NCBI GenBank assembly: GCA_021737905.1
Contig: JAIPDA010000096.1
Coordinates: 1 to 8,267, forward strand
DNA length: 8,267 nt
Reading direction: 5' to 3'
Source of the DNA: Rhodoferax sp.
GTDB lineage: Bacteria; Pseudomonadota; Gammaproteobacteria; Burkholderiales; Burkholderiaceae_C
Shown here one piece after another: positions 5,656 to 8,267 of this stretch. The notes beneath the pieces were generated by a model. That model saw only the letters and a list, made by a program, of their open reading frames with translations. It searched no databases and had not been told where the DNA came from. A program made the position numbers and the translations under genes. Position 1 is the stretch's first letter, and every line of letters begins with the position of its first letter.

Positions 5656-5691
5656 AAAACCCGCACGGGATGTTCCTGATGCGGGTTTTTT
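5656..5691 (+). terminator. strong intrinsic terminator after the MAPEG gene
   Basis: AAAACCCGCA (5656-5665) pairs perfectly with TGCGGGTTTT (5680-5689). The loop itself can extend the stem as CGGGA/TCCTG with one G-U pair and a bulged A at 5679. It ends in six T residues (5686-5691). On the minus strand the stem is followed by four T residues, so some bidirectional activity is possible. It lies 41 bases past the MAPEG stop and only 30 bases before the start of the next gene. Confidence 0.92.
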
Positions 5692-5721
5692 CTGGCCTGT
5701 CTATGCTTGAGCTCAATTCGC

Positions 5722-6792
5722 ATGTGCTCAAAAAATTTGCCTGCCCCGAAAACCTCGAGGCTCTCCCGTCGAGAATTCGGCCAAGCCGGTTTACTGGCCG
5801 CCGCTGGCCTGGCTGTGCCTGGCTTGAAGGCGCAGACCAGACCCGAGAAAACCCGACTGGTGCTGGCGGTCGGCGGCAAGTCGGCTTTGCATCACCTGCC
5901 GCTGACCATTGCTGAGCAATTGGGTTACTTCAGGGCCGAAGGCTTGGAGCTCGACATCAGCGATGTGCAGACCAGCCTGCGCGCTACCCAGGCGGTGAGC
6001 AGCGGCGCCGCCCATGTGTGTGCCAGTACCTTTGAACAAGTGCTGGGTCTGCAAGCTAAAAATCAGTGGTTTCAGGCCTTTGTGGTGCAGGCCCGTACGC
6101 CACAAATCGCTTTGGGGGTTTCAACGCGCAGCATGCCTGCCTACAAAACGCCTGTTGATCTCAAAGGTAAAAAAATCGGCATCTCGCCAACCGAGGCAGC
6201 TTCTTACATGGTGGTCAATTCGGTTCTGGCCCGTGCCAGGTTGACGACCAGTGAGGTCAATCTGTTTGAGTTTTCCAACTCGGCCTCGGCATCGGGTGCC
6301 TTACGCTCCGGCCAAATTGACGCCATCAGCTATGCCGACCCCGCGATGACCATGCTCGAGCAAAAAGGCGATATCAAAATCATTGCAGACACGCGCACGC
6401 TCAAGGGCGCCAGAGAGGTGTTTGGCGGTGCCATGCCCTCGGCCAGCCTTTTTGCACCCAGTGAGTTCATTCAGAAAAATCCCAACACCTGCCAGGCCCT
6501 GACCAATGCCATCGTGCACGCTTTGAAGTGGTTGCAGACGGCAGGCCCGGGCGACATCATCAAGACGGTGCCTGACGCTTATTTGCTGGGCGACCGCGCT
6601 TTGTACCTGGCGTGTTTTGAGCAGTTGCGGGAGTCGATCTCGCCAGATGGTCTGATGCCTGAAGATGCTGCCCGCACCGCTTTGCTCGCGCTGCTGAGTT
6701 TTAACCCGTCCATTCAGGGGAACAAAATCGACCTGTCCCGCACCTACAGCAACGAATTTGCCCGCCGCGCCAAGGGGCGCTTTAAGGCTTGA
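5722..6792 (+). CDS. NitT/TauT-type ABC transporter substrate-binding protein with Tat signal
   Basis: A 356-residue periplasmic binding protein of the nitrate/sulfonate/taurine (NMT1/SsuA-like) fold. The N-terminus has a twin-arginine signal: S15-R16-R17-E18-F19, a hydrophobic Ala/Leu/Gly stretch (22-34), and a probable cleavage after A37 (LKA-Q). The mature part begins with a beta strand (TRLVLAVGG). It continues with LPLTIAEQLGYFRAEGLELDI, the family's typical opening helix and strand, and later DLKGKKIGISPTEAASYMV, the second-lobe hinge region. The ligand cannot be told; sulfonates, nitrate, aromatic acids and thiamine precursors are all bound by relatives. The ATG at 5722 is preferred over an in-frame TTG at 5707; neither has a clear ribosome-binding site. 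No permease or ATPase gene adjoins it, so it may be an orphan binding protein or depend on a distant transporter. Its stop overlaps the convergent mltD-like gene by 11 bases. Confidence 0.87.
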   Translation: MCSKNLPAPKTSRLSRREFGQAGLLAAAGLAVPGLKAQTRPEKTRLVLAVGGKSALHHLPLTIAEQLGYFRAEGLELDISDVQTSLRATQAVSSGAAHVCASTFEQVLGLQAKNQWFQAFVVQARTPQIALGVSTRSMPAYKTPVDLKGKKIGISPTEAASYMVVNSVLARARLTTSEVNLFEFSNSASASGALRSGQIDAISYADPAMTMLEQKGDIKIIADTRTLKGAREVFGGAMPSASLFAPSEFIQKNPNTCQALTNAIVHALKWLQTAGPGDIIKTVPDAYLLGDRALYLACFEQLRESISPDGLMPEDAARTALLALLSFNPSIQGNKIDLSRTYSNEFARRAKGRFKA

Positions 6793-8267
6793 TGGCCGCC
6801 ACCTTGGGGGCGTTGGTTTTTTTGCCGGCTTGGGAGCGGTTTTTGTTTTTCACGCCATTTTTACCCTTGCCTGCAGTCTTGCTACCGGCCACTTTCACGG
6901 ACTGGTAAATCACCACAGACTGACCCGGTTGGAGTGCGCTGCTGGCGGTGACATTGTTCCAGCCGGCCACATCCATGGCGCTGACCCGGTAACGTCGGGC
7001 CAAGCTGGCAACAGTGTCACCTTGACGCGCTTTGACGGTCGAGCGTCGACTCACTTTTTCTGGCGACAAACTCATGTGGCCGTTTTCGGCCACATGACTG
7101 GCCACGTCTTTGTCGACTTTGGCCGAGCGTGGCACCAACAGCGTCGAGCCCGCCTTGATGAGCATGCGCGAGGGAATGTTGTTGACGCTGCGTAATTCGT
7201 TCTCGTTCATGCCGGTTTGGCGCGCAGCCTCTGCAGAGGACATGGTTTTGGGCACGCTCCAGGTGGTCCAACTGGCGTACTGGCCCAGCGTGTAGGCCTC
7301 GAAGTTACGCACAAAGACTTTGGCGTTGTCCCAGGGCAGCAGGATCTGCGGCGTGCCTGCCGCCAAAATCACAGGGCGGTTGGCGGCCGGGTTCAGGGCT
7401 TTGAAATCTTCCAGCTGCACGTCTGCGAGCTTGGCGGCCAGCGTGACATCGATGTCGCGTGTCAGCCTGACCTCTTGAAAGTAAGGATGGTTTTCGATCA
7501 AGGGCAATTCGGCTTGAAAAGCCTCCGGTCTGGCCACAATGTTTTTAACCGCTTGCAGTTTGGGCACGTAAAGACGCGTTTCCGCCGGCATGGTCAGGTC
7601 AAGGTAGCTCGTGCCCAGACCTGCACGTTTGTTGCGCGCAATCGCGCGACCCACATTGCCTTCGCCCCAGTTGTAAGCGGCCAGCGCCAGATGCCAGTCG
7701 CCAAACATGCCGTGCAGCTTTTGCAGGTAGTCCAGCGCAGCCCGGGTCGACGCCAGTACGTCACGCCTGTCATCGCGAAAAGCGTTTTGTTTGAGTTCGA
7801 AATAAGTGCCTGTACGCGGCATGAACTGCCACATGCCGGCGGCCTTGGCGCTGGAGACGGCTTGCGGGTTGAATGCGCTTTCGATGAAGGGCAGCAGAGC
7901 CAATTCGGCGGGCATGTTGCGCTTTTCAAGCTCTTCAACAATATGGAACAGGTATTTCTTTGAGCGCTCCGTCATGCGCTGGATGTAGTCGGGACGGCTG
8001 GCATACCACTGCTCGCGCTCAGTGACCAGTTTGCCGTCGAGATCGGGCATGCGAAAACCGCGGCGCATCCTGTCCCATAACTCAATCGGCGCCTCAATCG
8101 GGGCGACGGGCTGCGCTAAGTCAGTCACAGCCTGCAAGGCGGTACTCGGGGGCAAAGTGGGGCCTGCGGGCAGCGCTGGGGGCGATGGGGGCACTGGTGG
8201 CGCTGGTGGCGCTGGCAGCGCTGGGGGCGCCGGCGGGGTGATGGTTGCTGCGCTCAGGGCCGGCGCC
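6782..8267 (-). CDS. mltD: membrane-bound lytic murein transglycosylase D-like, LysM-containing (5' truncated by window)
   Basis: Lytic transglycosylases cleave the MurNAc-GlcNAc bond of peptidoglycan with formation of 1,6-anhydro ends. 494 residues are visible; the frame is open to the window edge (first full codon at 8266), so the signal or lipoprotein peptide lies outside and an in-frame GTG at 8194 is not the start. An Ala/Pro-rich stretch of xPP tripeptides occupies about residues 10-35. The SLT domain follows: the catalytic Glu is in FIESAFNP (about residue 129), with GMWQFMP (about 144-150) and AYNWGEGNV (about 197-205), all diagnostic of family 1D. A LysM-like segment at about 333-378 (SAEAARQTGMNENELRSVNN) and a clear LysM at about 409-454 (VKARQGDTVASLARRYRV) bind peptidoglycan. 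The last 40 residues are very basic, with ten Lys, one Arg and no acidic residue. E. coli MltD is 452 residues, so this one is longer at both ends. Lipoprotein anchoring is assumed, not seen. Confidence 0.93.
   Translation of the reverse strand, partial: APALSAATITPPAPPALPAPPAPPVPPSPPALPAGPTLPPSTALQAVTDLAQPVAPIEAPIELWDRMRRGFRMPDLDGKLVTEREQWYASRPDYIQRMTERSKKYLFHIVEELEKRNMPAELALLPFIESAFNPQAVSSAKAAGMWQFMPRTGTYFELKQNAFRDDRRDVLASTRAALDYLQKLHGMFGDWHLALAAYNWGEGNVGRAIARNKRAGLGTSYLDLTMPAETRLYVPKLQAVKNIVARPEAFQAELPLIENHPYFQEVRLTRDIDVTLAAKLADVQLEDFKALNPAANRPVILAAGTPQILLPWDNAKVFVRNFEAYTLGQYASWTTWSVPKTMSSAEAARQTGMNENELRSVNNIPSRMLIKAGSTLLVPRSAKVDKDVASHVAENGHMSLSPEKVSRRSTVKARQGDTVASLARRYRVSAMDVAGWNNVTASSALQPGQSVVIYQSVKVAGSKTAGKGKNGVKNKNRSQAGKKTNAPKVAAIKP
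8169..8231. repeat. seven degenerate 9-base tandem units within the mltD proline-rich linker
   Basis: Read on the plus strand, seven consecutive 9-base units follow a GGNGGCGCT-like pattern: GGCAGCGCT, GGGGGCGAT, GGGGGCACT, GGTGGCGCT, GGTGGCGCT, GGCAGCGCT and GGGGGCGCC. Two units are identical neighbours (8196-8204 and 8205-8213), and the 16-base string GGCAGCGCTGGGGGCG occurs at both 8169 and 8214. On the coding strand they encode xPP/ALP tripeptides (APP, ALP, APP, APP, VPP, SPP, ALP). Because the unit is a multiple of three, copy-number change would alter linker length without a frameshift. Confidence 0.7.

Noticed and set aside
5649..5915. Plus-strand open frame of 88 codons crossing the terminator and the binding-protein start
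   Set aside because: It runs through a strong terminator hairpin and overlaps the real gene out of frame; no motif is visible.
6793..6823. Possible terminator for the binding protein within the mltD 3' end
   Set aside because: There is a run of seven T residues at 6817-6823, but the best stem before it (CGCC/GGCG) is only 4 bp with an 8-base loop, and the T-run is explained by lysine codons on the other strand.
7217..7963. Plus-strand open frame (248 codons) inside the mltD-like gene
   Set aside because: It is antisense to the SLT and LysM coding region; composition is Gln/Val/His/Arg-rich without motifs, so it is a shadow frame.
8192..8194. GTG at 8194 as the start of the mltD-like gene
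   Set aside because: The frame continues open with the same xPP repeat to the window edge and no signal peptide follows this GTG, so the real start must lie outside.

Overview
The window reads as an ordinary, gene-dense chromosomal segment of a GC-rich betaproteobacterium. The order dnaX, ybaB, recR, the family types and the overall protein flavour suggest Burkholderiales, perhaps Comamonadaceae. That placement is an inference from gene content, not from a marker-gene comparison. I see no insertion sequence, phage gene, CRISPR array, tRNA or rRNA.

Layout. (1) Positions 1-458 hold the 3' end of a RecB/AddA-type helicase-nuclease, with only the C-terminal PD-(D/E)XK nuclease region visible. 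(2) 554-1840 encodes an HI0933/TIGR03862-like FAD flavoprotein, followed on the same strand by an unrecognised 98-residue protein (1882-2178). (3) The 224-base gap at 2179-2402 is not empty. It carries the bacterial small SRP RNA (4.5S RNA, ffs) on the minus strand, with a good -10 element, and so diverges from dnaX. A perfect 14-base palindrome lies between the two. (4) 2403-5132 is the plus-strand cluster dnaX (gamma/tau clamp-loader subunit), ybaB (nucleoid-associated protein) and recR (recombination mediator). (5) 5205-5615 is a four-helix MAPEG-family membrane protein, closed by a strong intrinsic terminator at 5656-5691. (6) 5722-6792 is a Tat-exported NitT/TauT-type substrate-binding protein with no transporter partner in view. 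It converges with, and overlaps by 11 bases, (7) a minus-strand MltD-type lytic transglycosylase (6782-8267, N-terminus outside the window).

How the genes work together. dnaX, ybaB and recR form a widely conserved DNA replication and repair cluster. The SRP RNA beside it serves membrane protein targeting. The remaining genes look like separate transcription units for envelope maintenance (MltD, MAPEG) and solute uptake (the binding protein).

Most notable feature. Inside dnaX there is an apparent programmed -1 frameshift cassette. A slippery A-AAA-AAG heptamer (3587-3593) sits in the correct register. A Shine-Dalgarno-like GGGGGGTG lies 13 bases upstream, a GC-rich hairpin lies downstream, and a -1-frame UGA comes one codon after the slip. 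It would yield a 398-residue gamma protein beside the 562-residue tau. This parallels the E. coli dnaX signal closely. I found no convincing evidence of a wholly new biological system.
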